A stretch of 64,000 nt of DNA from JBEISR01 sp044337705 (GTDB lineage Bacteria > Planctomycetota > Planctomycetia > Pirellulales > Pirellulaceae). The position numbers and the translations under genes are program-made. Where the stretch lies: positions 3,971 through 67,970 of the forward strand of contig JBIINB010000009.1 of assembly GCA_044337705.1 (NCBI GenBank), read 5' to 3'. A model generated the notes under the pieces. That model worked only from the letters and a program-made list of their open reading frames with translations. It made no database searches and was not told the origin of the DNA. Positions 51,801 to 60,618 of this stretch are shown piece by piece (position 1 is the first letter of the stretch; each line of letters opens with the position of its first letter).

Positions 51801-53600
51801 TCGACGGCCAAGGTGACGGTCAATATCCGCGAGATCAACGACGGCCCGACGGTGGCCAACCACACCTACACGACGCCGGAAGACACCATCTTCACGATGC
51901 CATCGAGCAACCTGCTCAATGATTCCAGCGCCGGTCCCAATGAAGGCAATCAGACGCTGACCGTGATCTCGGTACAGGCCCAAACGACCGGTGCCGGGAC
52001 GGTCCAGCTGATCGGCAATGAAGTCCGTTACAATCCGGCTCAGGATTTCGTCGGGCCGTTTGTCTACACCTACACCGTGCAGGACAACGGGACCACGGGC
52101 GGCGCTTTGGATCCCAAGCAGGCTGTCGGAACCGTGACGATCAATGTCACGGAAATCAACGATCCACCGGTGGTCGGGGATGACCAAGTGAGCGCGACGG
52201 AAGACACCGTTGCCCGCTACGCCATCGGACTCTATGCCGGCTTCAATCAGCCTGGTAGCTTCGGCTTGATGGCCAACGATCGGCCTGGCCCCGAAACGGC
52301 GATTTCCGAGCGGGATCAGACGATCACCTTCAAATCCTTCTCTGCGACAACCGTTCGTGGAGGTACCGTCGTGCGTGACGGCAACGACCTAGTCTACACG
52401 CCACCGGCGAACTTCTTCGGTCAGGATTCGTTTACCTACTCGATTGAAGACAATGGTGTTCCTCCGCTGACCGGTTCCGGTACCGTATTCATCACCGTTG
52501 CACCGGTCAATGACGGACCAGTTGCGCAGGATATCAATCGGATCGCTTACAAGAATCTGGTCCGCGAGTTCGACGTCAATGCCGAAGTAGCTACCTTCTC
52601 GCCAGGCCCTGGTGAAATTGGTCAAGTGGTGACGCTCGCCGGTGTGGTCAGTCAGACTACAGCACAAGGTGGTTCCGTCACTTTCGATCCTGTCACCAAA
52701 CTACTTCGATACGTTCCCCCAGCCGATTATGTCGGACCAGACAGCTTCCAGTTCATCGTTACCGATAACGGCACCCCCGCACTGACAGACACGGCGACTT
52801 TCTTCATCGATGTCAAGCCGTTCGTGCCAAGCGTGGTTCAGGGGTTCGTCTGGACCGACGACAATTACGATGGAAAGGTTGGCGACCGGGAGACCAGACT
52901 GGGTGGAGTCAAAGTGATCCTTACGGGAAGGGTCGTCGGTGAATCGACCGACATCACTCCGGTCGAGGAACTGACGATGGGGGATGGATCCTACGACTTC
53001 CGCGATCTAGCGCCCGGCACCTACACGGTCCGCATCGTCTCGCCGACACTAATCACCGACGGTGCCGATCATGCGGGACCGATGGGAGATCTGGATGGAA
53101 TCGCCAACCAGTTCACCATCCAGATTGACCCGCCAGGGGACATCATCGCCTGCGACTACAATTTCGCGATGATCGGAGTTGAACCCGGATACGCCAACAT
53201 CGTGGAGAATCTGGCATCCAGCTTCTATGGCAAGTACCCAGGAATTCAGCAGAAAGGCTTCTACGCAGCAGTCGATGCTGCTGGCCGTCCGCTGTGGTCC
53301 TCGATGAAGGATGGATTCGAAGGGACGGTCTTCAGCGAGGTGGTGATCGGGGCCAATGGTCAAGATGTTTACCTGACTCGTGTGGATGCAGCCCAGAATG
53401 TTCATACTGCACTGGTTCCGAAGAACCGCAACGTCCGTGTCACTGACGCTGCAGGCAACCGCCTGGTGCGGATCCTGGCGACTCAGGAAGATCTGACATG
53501 GGAGACGGTCAACATGGCAGCACCTCCGATGAAATCACCGTATTATCTGTCGAGCGTCGATAAGGTGTTCGATCAAAACGAATGGGATGACTTCATCTGA
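48879..53600 (+). CDS. Exported repeat protein with N-terminal dockerin, cohesin-like domain and cadherin/tandem-95 repeats
   Basis: The 1573-residue product has the LEPR-XLL-like motif VESLERRELFAADLS near residue 35. Two dockerin loops follow immediately (DVTRDFRVTPLDALYVVNSL near 60, DVSGDMMLTPMDALMVVNSL near 101), unlike its two neighbours, which carry theirs C-terminally. Residues about 159-467 resemble a planctomycete cohesin-like domain (VGSQFKLRVLARDAR ... EATFTAGKEGTVYF ... LLIGENEKVDPSIISF) split by an insert that contains a FEFD-type segment (about 227-275). From 469 to about 1310 there are eight cadherin/tandem-95-type repeats of about 95-120 residues, typically with NDxP and AEDT motifs. 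An SdrD B-like domain (about 1318-1400, QGFVWTDDNYDGKVGDRE) and a unique tail follow. It is probably a surface adhesin or scaffold. A terminator follows. Confidence 0.87.
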   Translation: MSGQNDRRGQKRVRACDRGEQLRQQRRRFGQALQVESLERRELFAADLSPHQNLIFAPDVTRDFRVTPLDALYVVNSLNSEGPRSLDPNFDRNSGQPLMDVSGDMMLTPMDALMVVNSLNRGEGLGEIVELKYEIVDMNGVLLPDPIPGNGVADYQASVGSQFKLRVLARDARAIDPLGLYNVAHDVLIANQNGITNEIVELEWAEVDLLRISTPPKETGKVWVYQQGSFSIQFGSGPDALTTAPIEMPISATGALNKTELATRIQTAVANLPGVGAGNVRVESVARLDSSTQAFTHYNITFINELARTNFPDPIMVGASGTFIEKNTSATSPMNFSITGYPNPDPATTSQVTLAAFDFKMKTPTGAAQPVQYDQFPQAFYVGVNPTTYKLRDTSAGLNGLSLPSGVDPSAFYRIWEATFTAGKEGTVYFTGEGATTSEMLLIGENEKVDPSIISFPRNVMLKVVKNLTANDDSFPISGQPSILEDQGPTILPVTANDSTVLTGVPFFIQSVTQPSGGGGTVTFAANSTNVSFTPAPNFSGVTTFTYTITNALGDTSTATVTVTVTPVNDAPTVIKDTFSTAEDTAISILATEIFSPGPGEGAQTFTSVVATPIAGQTFGTVSVVSGTITYTPEANFNGTARFRVEVTDSGTPAQTVSTTVTINVTPVNDAPIPFTGPISSAEDAPLTLIGTGANNDLLSKSQPGPSNESNQTLTLISIDQTTEKGGTITLSNGVYRYQPPANYNGQDFFNYTIQDNGTTNGVSDPKQATGRVTLNITPVNDGPIVVDDTGANRFVAVGLTGVTSNFDPLANDSPGPDPGDELVIVAVGTPSQGGTVTIAADGKSINYTPAPGAVNLEDTFTYTVRDKGGVEATGNIAVFVIPPTLPFAVDDVRTIDEDSPGIDINVMLNDFINTGESKQILSFTQPSHGTVTLDTKGTADTSDDTLFYVPGANQTQRAVFEYTMVDGKAGSEPSTAKVTVNIREINDGPTVANHTYTTPEDTIFTMPSSNLLNDSSAGPNEGNQTLTVISVQAQTTGAGTVQLIGNEVRYNPAQDFVGPFVYTYTVQDNGTTGGALDPKQAVGTVTINVTEINDPPVVGDDQVSATEDTVARYAIGLYAGFNQPGSFGLMANDRPGPETAISERDQTITFKSFSATTVRGGTVVRDGNDLVYTPPANFFGQDSFTYSIEDNGVPPLTGSGTVFITVAPVNDGPVAQDINRIAYKNLVREFDVNAEVATFSPGPGEIGQVVTLAGVVSQTTAQGGSVTFDPVTKLLRYVPPADYVGPDSFQFIVTDNGTPALTDTATFFIDVKPFVPSVVQGFVWTDDNYDGKVGDRETRLGGVKVILTGRVVGESTDITPVEELTMGDGSYDFRDLAPGTYTVRIVSPTLITDGADHAGPMGDLDGIANQFTIQIDPPGDIIACDYNFAMIGVEPGYANIVENLASSFYGKYPGIQQKGFYAAVDAAGRPLWSSMKDGFEGTVFSEVVIGANGQDVYLTRVDAAQNVHTALVPKNRNVRVTDAAGNRLVRILATQEDLTWETVNMAAPPMKSPYYLSSVDKVFDQNEWDDFI

Positions 53601-53626
53601 AACGAGTGAACCATTCCGCGAAGAAC

Positions 53627-53658
53627 AAACCGGCGATCGACAGGTCGCCGGTTTTTTT
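53627..53658 (+). terminator. Rho-independent terminator after the third dockerin gene
   Basis: AAACCGGCGA (53627-53636) pairs perfectly with TCGCCGGTTT (53645-53654) around an 8-base loop, followed by seven Ts (53652-53658). Confidence 0.9.
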
Positions 53659-53765
53659 GTCGATTGGCAGAGTGTACGATCGTCGCCAACCTATCGCTTT
53701 TCTTTCATCCAACGCGCCCTCATGCTCCGACCTGCACCAGTCCCTCTGCGCGTCGGAAGACTGCG

Positions 53766-54884
53766 ATGATAACTGGTCCCGCAAAGCTCTTTCCTTCCAC
53801 TTCGCGATCCCTGTGGCTGGACGGCTTCCGCGGATTTGCCGCACTCCTGGTCTTCATCAATCATTTCTGCACGCTGGCCGGCGAGCGTTGGAGTCGCTAC
53901 GAACCTTCTGTGAAACCGTGGATCGCTCCGCTGGATCGTCTGGGAGAAGGCGCGGTTGGACTTTTTTTCGCGCTCAGTGGGCTTCTGATTCTCGTTTCTC
54001 TGGAACGTTCGCAGAGCAACTTCTGGTTGTTTTGGCGACGTCGTCTATGCCGCATCATGCCGGCCTATTGGACCGTCCTGCTGCTGTATCTGCTGGCCAG
54101 TTGGGTCGTCCCTTCGGCTAGCAAGATCCCAGCGGGTTCGGCTCAGGCTACCCTCTACATGATGCTCAATATCCTTCTCCTACCGGTGATCTACCTGGAA
54201 GCACCCATGATTGGGGTCAGCTGGACACTGGGCTACGAACTGCTCTTTTATCTTCTGGTTCCGCTATGGGTGATTTGGGTGGCGGGAAAAAGACCGTCGC
54301 TGAAAACCAAAAGCGTTGCGATGGGAGCGATGGCAGTCGCGATGGCCTGTTGGTTTTCAATTCGGGGTGGTCCCTATCCCGTTGCCCTCTTCCTCGTCGG
54401 GATGTTGATCTACGAACAGGCGAACTGCGGCTGGAGGTTGCCGGAGGATTGGGATAGGCCCATCCTTGGCGTTCTCGGATTGATCGCGTCCGGAATGATG
54501 CCATGGTCCGGTCCAGTGTGGGTTCTGGCCAAAACGATACTCCAAGGCGCCTCGGCATGGCTGCTGCTGAGTGCGGGGTTGGCCAACAAGGGCCCCCAGC
54601 AGACAGCTCGCTGCTTCTCCTGGCTGCCTCTGGTTCAACTGGGCAGGATCAGCTACTCGTTTTACCTGATCCACGGGCTTTGCCTGCAGGTGGTCTTCTG
54701 GTCTCTGGATCGTTTAACGAGCGCGAAGGGCTTTGCCCTCTTTGCAATCCTGCTTTCCCTCCCACTGGCGTGGATGACCTCCTGGATCGCCGCGAACCTA
54801 CTCTATCACCAGGTAGAGTTGCCTTGGTACCGAGGTCCCTGTCAGCGTCAGGGGGAAGCGAGCCGAGATTCCCAGACGGCGTAA
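53766..54884 (+). CDS. Acyltransferase 3 family membrane protein (OafA/YrhL-like)
   Basis: The 372-residue polytopic protein has about ten hydrophobic helices. The family motif near the N-terminus reads WLDGFRGFAALLVFINHF, with the catalytic-type histidine in INHF. GLFFALSGLLILVSLERS, RRLCRIMPAYW and YSFYLIHGL follow in the usual order. Relatives transfer acetyl or other acyl groups to exported sugars, O-antigens, peptidoglycan or antibiotics. I start at ATG 53766 with GGAAGA upstream rather than 34 codons earlier. Its 3' end overlaps the convergent oxidoreductase gene by 37 bases. Modification of surface glycans near the dockerin cluster is possible but only suggested by location. Confidence 0.9.
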   Translation: MITGPAKLFPSTSRSLWLDGFRGFAALLVFINHFCTLAGERWSRYEPSVKPWIAPLDRLGEGAVGLFFALSGLLILVSLERSQSNFWLFWRRRLCRIMPAYWTVLLLYLLASWVVPSASKIPAGSAQATLYMMLNILLLPVIYLEAPMIGVSWTLGYELLFYLLVPLWVIWVAGKRPSLKTKSVAMGAMAVAMACWFSIRGGPYPVALFLVGMLIYEQANCGWRLPEDWDRPILGVLGLIASGMMPWSGPVWVLAKTILQGASAWLLLSAGLANKGPQQTARCFSWLPLVQLGRISYSFYLIHGLCLQVVFWSLDRLTSAKGFALFAILLSLPLAWMTSWIAANLLYHQVELPWYRGPCQRQGEASRDSQTA

Positions 54885-56098
54885 AGATCCAGCCCCTCAC
54901 GTTCGCCTAGAACCGCAAAGAGCGAACGAATTTGCTCGCGGATCGGGCGGAACGCATTGTCCGATGGAGCGTTGCTGCGTTTGCTTCCCAGAACGTAGTA
55001 ATGAGGTTCCGCCGTCGCGATACTTCGAAAAAGTTCCGCAACCTGCCCAAGGCATCCCCCGTCCTGTGGCTCGCGCTGGCTTGCACCCAGCTTCTCAGCC
55101 GACGACAGAAAACGTGGCTCCATCACCCATAAAGATCGGCAGAAGGACCAGTCGAGCCCTGGGTTCGGAAGATGGAAGATCGCATCTACCTCGATCGGTT
55201 CGATCCGTTCGTCCGCAAACGAAACATCGACCCTCCAGCGGGCTTTGGAAGCCCCTGGAGCCTGCGAGGGAGTCAGCCGTTCGATCCCCAGACAGTTCAG
55301 TAACGCAGCGCTCTGGGAATGCTGGGACCAGAGCGTCTCCAACGATCGGAACCGATCGGATCGGATGACATCAGGATCCTGAACCAACCATCGAAGTGTC
55401 CCCTGCTGCCGGTCGGGCGGAACATCCAGCCATCGCCGGACAAGTTCCCACGCTTCCTCGCTGTCTCCTTGAATCAGAAGGTCTTTCTGTCTCCAGCGAT
55501 CCTGCTGCTCGTCGGTGGGAAGCGTAAAGAAAACCCCCGGTGCGTCGCGATCCTCACCTGCGGCGACCGATCCGCACGGTCCCATGCCCACGGGCTGGTT
55601 GGACCATCCGCTGCTGTCGACCACCACGTCCGCTCGAGTCACCCGCTGCCCTTGGAACTTCGATTCGGAAAGGATTCGGAACTCGTCGTTGCACCGTTCC
55701 TGTGCATCCAGACAGCGACCAGGCACGGTGCGACGCCCTACGTCGATCACTCGATGATTGAAATGGACGAAATCGACGAGCAGATCGGATTTGGCCAAAG
55801 CGATCAGATAGCGATCGGCAAACTCTCTTCGCGTTGGGACCATCTGCCATTGATCCCTGGGGATCCCTTCCCCCTGTGCTTCCAGCGCAGCCCGTCCCAG
55901 TGGCGTAGTTGCTTCCTCCCAGCAGGAAGGCATCGGCTTATTTTCCCAGCAGGCCCAGTTCCAGCCGATCCGCCTCGCATCAAACAGTTCGATCGAGTAG
56001 CCAAGGTAGCGGGCATAAAGAGCTACCTCCAAGCCGGTCCATCCACCTCCGATGATGCCAATCGTCGCTGGACTTTCTACTTCCGGGTCCCACTTCAT
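54848..56098 (-). CDS. FAD-dependent oxidoreductase of unknown substrate
   Basis: The 416-residue flavoprotein has the dinucleotide motif TIGIIGGGWTGLEVALYARY near its N-terminus and the ribose-binding acid in SIELFDARRIG. A second flavin-contact segment (ADVVVDSSGWSNQP) lies near residue 160. The overall plan resembles flavin monooxygenases or halogenases, but I cannot place it in a named subfamily. I choose ATG 56098 with GGAGG 11 bases upstream. A GTG at 56143 would add 15 residues. It is convergent with, and overlaps by 37 bases, the acyltransferase gene. Confidence 0.75.
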   Translation of the reverse strand: MKWDPEVESPATIGIIGGGWTGLEVALYARYLGYSIELFDARRIGWNWACWENKPMPSCWEEATTPLGRAALEAQGEGIPRDQWQMVPTRREFADRYLIALAKSDLLVDFVHFNHRVIDVGRRTVPGRCLDAQERCNDEFRILSESKFQGQRVTRADVVVDSSGWSNQPVGMGPCGSVAAGEDRDAPGVFFTLPTDEQQDRWRQKDLLIQGDSEEAWELVRRWLDVPPDRQQGTLRWLVQDPDVIRSDRFRSLETLWSQHSQSAALLNCLGIERLTPSQAPGASKARWRVDVSFADERIEPIEVDAIFHLPNPGLDWSFCRSLWVMEPRFLSSAEKLGASQREPQDGGCLGQVAELFRSIATAEPHYYVLGSKRSNAPSDNAFRPIREQIRSLFAVLGEREGLDLYAVWESRLASP

Positions 56099-56267
56099 GC
56101 TGCTTGAGTCCTCCAGCGACCGACGGAACCATGACCAGAGCACAGCTCTTCCTTCAACAGGGTCGAGTGCTCCATGATGGTAGCTTGCAACCTGTAGATT
56201 GGGTACTCCGCGGCGTGGTGGGCCCCCGCCTTGCGCGTTGCCCTGGGAACTTTATCTCCGAAAGGCT

Positions 56268-59200
56268 TTAGCGACTGGTTGCCTCTCGTCTCAGCCAGGC
56301 GACCAGATCCGCTAGATCCTGCGGCGACACGAACTGTTCGAATCCCTCCGGCATGATCGATTGGGTCGTCGTTTCCATCGACTCGATCTGATCGCGAGGG
56401 AGGACCGTGATCCGTCTGTCATTCGACTCCAATTCGATCGACTCCTGCGATTCGTCGATTAGTTTGCCCGTCAGCACGGCACCGTCGGTCGAAAGAACCA
56501 CGGTTTTCCGGAACTTCGGCTCCACCGACTGGTTGGGATCCAGGATCGCCGTTGCCCAGGCCTGATCGTTCCATCCGGCCAACGCCTGAAGACTGGGTCC
56601 GATCGCCCGACCATCCTCACCCGGTTGATGACAGGCCGCGCAGTGCCGCTGGAATATCGCTTCTCCTCGCCCTGCATCGCGTTGCTCCGGCATCTGATCG
56701 ATCCACTGGCCGACGATGGTCATCCGCTGTGGATTTGGTTTGGAGGATGCCTGAGCTACCCATCGAGCCAGTGGCTGGCTGGGGGAATTGGCCAGGGTTT
56801 CCAGCGCGTCGGGATCCAGGTCCTTCAGCGAGAGCTTCTGAGACTGGAGAGCTTCCAGGAGTGGGTCGTGCCAGGGCACCTGGCGAACCCATCGCGCCAG
56901 CAAGGCCGCGCGGAACTCGGGACGCAACTCGCCCCACCGCTCCAGCCAAAAAGGAATCGCCAGCCTGGACTCCCCACGCACCAACCAGTCCATCGCTTCG
57001 GTGGCGATGCGAGCTGTGGGGTTCAGCGATTGCTGAAGAAGTAGAGCCTCGAACGCATCTTTCTGCGGACCGGGACTCTGGTACCCTTGACCGACCAGAC
57101 GAACCGCCACTTCCCGCATGGCATCTCGTTCCGCGGGATCGACTTTCGCCCCATCGCTGGCCAGAAAGGCGACGGCATCCTTCTGAATAGCCAACAGCGA
57201 TTTCTCTGCCTCCGGTAGATCCGCCACGCTGGTCCGGTCCTGCATCAGGGAACCTGCCAGAACGAAATGCCAAAGGGGACGATTCGTAGACTGCTGAAGA
57301 GACTCTAGCCACCGAATCCTTAGCGCTTGCGAACTACGGGGCAGAAGCGTCCTGAAAAGAGCATCCCAGCGCTGAGCCGACAGAGAGGCTCCGATCGGGT
57401 CCTGGCCGTCTGCCTTGAGCGATTCCAGCACCGGATCGACCTTGGAAGGATCGATCCACTGACTGGCCTGCTGGAACCATCGATCTTCTGCATGGGTTGC
57501 CAACAGGCGAGCGATGACGTTGGGGGATGGATCCGGTCGCCGCAATTCCAACAGCAGCAACCGGAGTGCAAGGGCAGGGGATCCGTGCACCCTGGGATCA
57601 TCTCTGAGCGCCAGCAAATTGTCGGACTCAGTTGTTTGAGCAGGCAGCCACGGAACAATGGCCGTCACGACGCGAGGGTCCGGATCTCCAATGGCAGCCC
57701 TCTGATCCTCCGGTGTCCATCGATCGAGGCCGCGTAGCGTTGCATGGGCTTGTAGTCGGACCGCGGGATTGGAGTCGCTTCGAGCCAACCGGGAGATGGC
57801 AGACGCCTGATCGACATGACGATTCCAGAGGATCAATTGCTGGGCCAGATCGCGCCGGGCGCCGTTGGGAGATGCCAGGGCCGCTACCCAGGCTGCTGGT
57901 CCCTTGGCCTGCAGATCTTCCAGCCTCTGCGGAGGACGACCGGTCTGCGAAATTCGATAGATTCGGCCGCGAGCTGAACCGGCCCGAAGGTCGATTCTCT
58001 GTTGCCAGTCTTCTGGAATCCACTCCGGATGCTCGATGTAGCGGCGATACATATCGACCACCCAGATCGTACCGTCGGTTGCATTCTCGACCCGCACCGG
58101 CCGAAACCAAGGGTCATCGCTTCGAAGCCACTCCGATTGCTGATCTTCCGCAAATCGGACCGCTCGGAACGTCGGTCCCGACTCCACCAGGTGATACCTA
58201 GTCACCATCTGATGCACCGGCTCGCACGTCAATCCGGCGCCTGCCATCGCAGCGCCCATTTCGAGGGTGCGGCAGATGATGGTGCTGCAGGCCGAGGTGT
58301 ATCGATTGGCAGCAAAGAGGTCGTTGAAGCGATTCTCATTGCGCTGGAGCGGAAAGACAGGTGGTGCCAGAGAAGGCTGATGAGGAAAGTGCTGCAGACT
58401 CCCTCCGCGAGTCGCCCCGGAAGGTAGTTCTTTGGGATCGATACAATAATGAAAAATCGGATGGCTGTTGTCGTTGCCAAACCACTGGCCAAAGTCGTCG
58501 CGCCCTCGAATGAACTGCGTCGCCCCCGGCTCGACTGTCGCCACGCCGGAATCGACCTCCAGCGCCAAGTCGCCACCAAACAGCAGTTTCTTCTGATCGA
58601 TCCTCGGCAGATGGATCGTCCGCGTCTCGTCCCCCGCTCCAAAGTAAAGTCGGTGGTCCAATCCGTAGGTGAATCCATGCACGCGGTGCTGCGGGTTGGC
58701 CAGGTGAAAGCCATCGATCAGCGTCTGCCTCTGATCGGCTCTTCCATCGCCATCGGTATCTCTGGCAAAGAAAATCTCCGGCGCGCACGCCACCACAGCT
58801 CCATCCTTCCATGGAAAGACGCCGGTGGGATAGGAGAGTCCCTCTAGGAACAATGTCGCATGGTCCATCCGACCGTCCCCGTCGCGATCCTCCAGGATCT
58901 GGATCCGTCCACTTCCCTCCGGCCCCGTCGGGTAGTCTCGCATCTCGACCACCCAGACGCGTCCTCGCGCATCGAATGCGACATTCACCGGATCCTCGAT
59001 CAGCGGTTCGCTTGCCACTAAACTCGCCTCAAATCCTTCAGCAAGGGTCAAGCCTCTTAGGGCTGCTTCAGGCTCCAGTGGCAGGTTGGGGTCTCGAAGT
59101 TGATCCACCTGCTGAGCGATGCGCCGGACCAGATAATCTTCCGTACCAGATTCCCAGGGGCCAGGACGGTTGTAGTAGAGCATCGATCCAGCAGCTTCAT

Positions 59201-60554
59201 AACCGCCCTCACGACGCACCCGTTCCGAGGCGACATAAGCAAAGACATCATCGCAATAGCCAGCGACCCAGACCTTTGCAAAACCGCCCAGCTCTTCCTG
59301 AAGACGCATTTGGTAATCGATCACCACCTCGCCACCCAGGAAGACCCAGGCAAGTTGATCACCAAACTTCCAGACATGCACCGGTGCCGGATAGGTTTCC
59401 GGAAGCCGTCCCATTCGCTTGTAGGTGTCCAGCATCGATCGAGCGAAAAAACGCTGCTGTGGCTGATCGCTCTCCAGCATCGGCTCCAGCGACTTGGGAT
59501 CGGGTCGATCGTAGGCCAGAGCTACCAGATCAAATGAGGGAGTGCTAGGGTTGGCAAGTTCCTCCATCGGCTGGAGGATGGCCGAGCGAACGACGTCCGC
59601 CAAACGTTCTCCATACTCCCTGGAAATCTCCAGGGAGCCCCGAGGCGTTGGGTTGGCATCCGCGCCGCATCCAATCACCGGCAGCGCCACGCAACCGGGA
59701 ATAGCTTCCTGCAGTTTTCGAGCGCTCCAACCGGGCCAGTCGCCACTGACCCGATTGCGTTCGGCGGGGATGGTTGTGGCATGGCAGGCATACTGATAAA
59801 CAACAGCGATAGGCCGGCCATCGATCGAGGTCGCCTTGAGCAGGAAAACCCGATGATCCACCGGACCGGCGACCGGATCGCTAGTCCCCGGCAAAGGAGC
59901 CAGCGGAGGCCGCCGGTTTCTGGCGAAGTCCGTCTTGCTCTGCCCGATCTCCAGCTTGGCGGGTACTGCTTTAGAAATCGCTTCGGCGATCGCCCCCACC
60001 GTCCGGTCTTCAACCAGTTGGGTGTAGGCGGCTACCTGAAGAATCTCCTGATCGTTCAGCGGTACGGTGAACAGATTGGGAATCGCGTCGATCAGATGCG
60101 GAGCATAGTGGGTATGGGTACTGGCTATGGCAATCTGATGCCTGCCAATCCCATGGCTGGCGCCGATCCGAGCAACGATCCGTTCGGTCAATGAGGCGGG
60201 GACTCCGATGCTGTCGACCGACACCAAAACCTGCCAGGGGTCGACAGACTCTTCGGTCGCGGAATCGGCCATCAGCCGCCGAAAGACGATCGCCCGGACT
60301 TCCAAACCGTCGTCGACCCCCTCGTGCGGCAGATCTCGCGAGGCATAGCCGCTCAATCGTACCGAGTGCTCAGGAGTGATCTCTTGCCGGGCCGCACCGA
60401 CGATCCAATCGGCGGCATGAAGTGGCGGCAGAGACGGTATCGAAAAACCCAAGCAGCCCAAAAGGCTCGTGAACACCATGACCTGTTGGAATGCCCATCC
60501 GTTCGACGCTCTTGCAGCCAGCATGTCCCGCATCGTTCCTGTTCTCTGCATCAT
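56268..60554 (-). CDS. Neutral ceramidase-like domain fused to PVC-type membrane dehydrogenase and CxxCH haem domain
   Basis: The 1428-residue secreted protein starts at ATG 60554 with GAGAGG upstream and has a signal-like segment (about residues 20-48) ending PPLHA. Residues about 50-490 resemble the neutral/alkaline ceramidase N-terminal domain (VGAARQEITP, IASTHTHYAPH, VYQYACHATTIPAERNRVSG), with metal-binding histidines. Residues about 505-890 match the Pirellula/Verrucomicrobium dehydrogenase domain (GFEASLVASEPLIEDPVNVA, WVVEMRDYPTGPEG, DRDGDGRMD). HEAT-like helices follow, then a haem domain with C1305-AA-C1308-H1309 in FQRHCAACHQPGEDG. It probably oxidises or hydrolyses an extracellular lipid or sugar with electron transfer through haem. 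The exact substrate is unknown. Confidence 0.85.
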   Translation of the reverse strand: MMQRTGTMRDMLAARASNGWAFQQVMVFTSLLGCLGFSIPSLPPLHAADWIVGAARQEITPEHSVRLSGYASRDLPHEGVDDGLEVRAIVFRRLMADSATEESVDPWQVLVSVDSIGVPASLTERIVARIGASHGIGRHQIAIASTHTHYAPHLIDAIPNLFTVPLNDQEILQVAAYTQLVEDRTVGAIAEAISKAVPAKLEIGQSKTDFARNRRPPLAPLPGTSDPVAGPVDHRVFLLKATSIDGRPIAVVYQYACHATTIPAERNRVSGDWPGWSARKLQEAIPGCVALPVIGCGADANPTPRGSLEISREYGERLADVVRSAILQPMEELANPSTPSFDLVALAYDRPDPKSLEPMLESDQPQQRFFARSMLDTYKRMGRLPETYPAPVHVWKFGDQLAWVFLGGEVVIDYQMRLQEELGGFAKVWVAGYCDDVFAYVASERVRREGGYEAAGSMLYYNRPGPWESGTEDYLVRRIAQQVDQLRDPNLPLEPEAALRGLTLAEGFEASLVASEPLIEDPVNVAFDARGRVWVVEMRDYPTGPEGSGRIQILEDRDGDGRMDHATLFLEGLSYPTGVFPWKDGAVVACAPEIFFARDTDGDGRADQRQTLIDGFHLANPQHRVHGFTYGLDHRLYFGAGDETRTIHLPRIDQKKLLFGGDLALEVDSGVATVEPGATQFIRGRDDFGQWFGNDNSHPIFHYCIDPKELPSGATRGGSLQHFPHQPSLAPPVFPLQRNENRFNDLFAANRYTSACSTIICRTLEMGAAMAGAGLTCEPVHQMVTRYHLVESGPTFRAVRFAEDQQSEWLRSDDPWFRPVRVENATDGTIWVVDMYRRYIEHPEWIPEDWQQRIDLRAGSARGRIYRISQTGRPPQRLEDLQAKGPAAWVAALASPNGARRDLAQQLILWNRHVDQASAISRLARSDSNPAVRLQAHATLRGLDRWTPEDQRAAIGDPDPRVVTAIVPWLPAQTTESDNLLALRDDPRVHGSPALALRLLLLELRRPDPSPNVIARLLATHAEDRWFQQASQWIDPSKVDPVLESLKADGQDPIGASLSAQRWDALFRTLLPRSSQALRIRWLESLQQSTNRPLWHFVLAGSLMQDRTSVADLPEAEKSLLAIQKDAVAFLASDGAKVDPAERDAMREVAVRLVGQGYQSPGPQKDAFEALLLQQSLNPTARIATEAMDWLVRGESRLAIPFWLERWGELRPEFRAALLARWVRQVPWHDPLLEALQSQKLSLKDLDPDALETLANSPSQPLARWVAQASSKPNPQRMTIVGQWIDQMPEQRDAGRGEAIFQRHCAACHQPGEDGRAIGPSLQALAGWNDQAWATAILDPNQSVEPKFRKTVVLSTDGAVLTGKLIDESQESIELESNDRRITVLPRDQIESMETTTQSIMPEGFEQFVSPQDLADLVAWLRREATSR

Positions 60555-60618
60555 TCCATGCCTCTCCCGCTCTGAGCTGCCAGACTGCCCGACACCGAGG
60601 GATCCCGGTACTGAGAGA

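Noticed and set aside
30237..53600. CRISPR-like or phage tail-fibre origin for the repetitive 23 kb region
   Set aside because: There are no short regularly spaced DNA repeats and no phage genes nearby. The repetition is at protein-domain level and fits exported planctomycete proteins.
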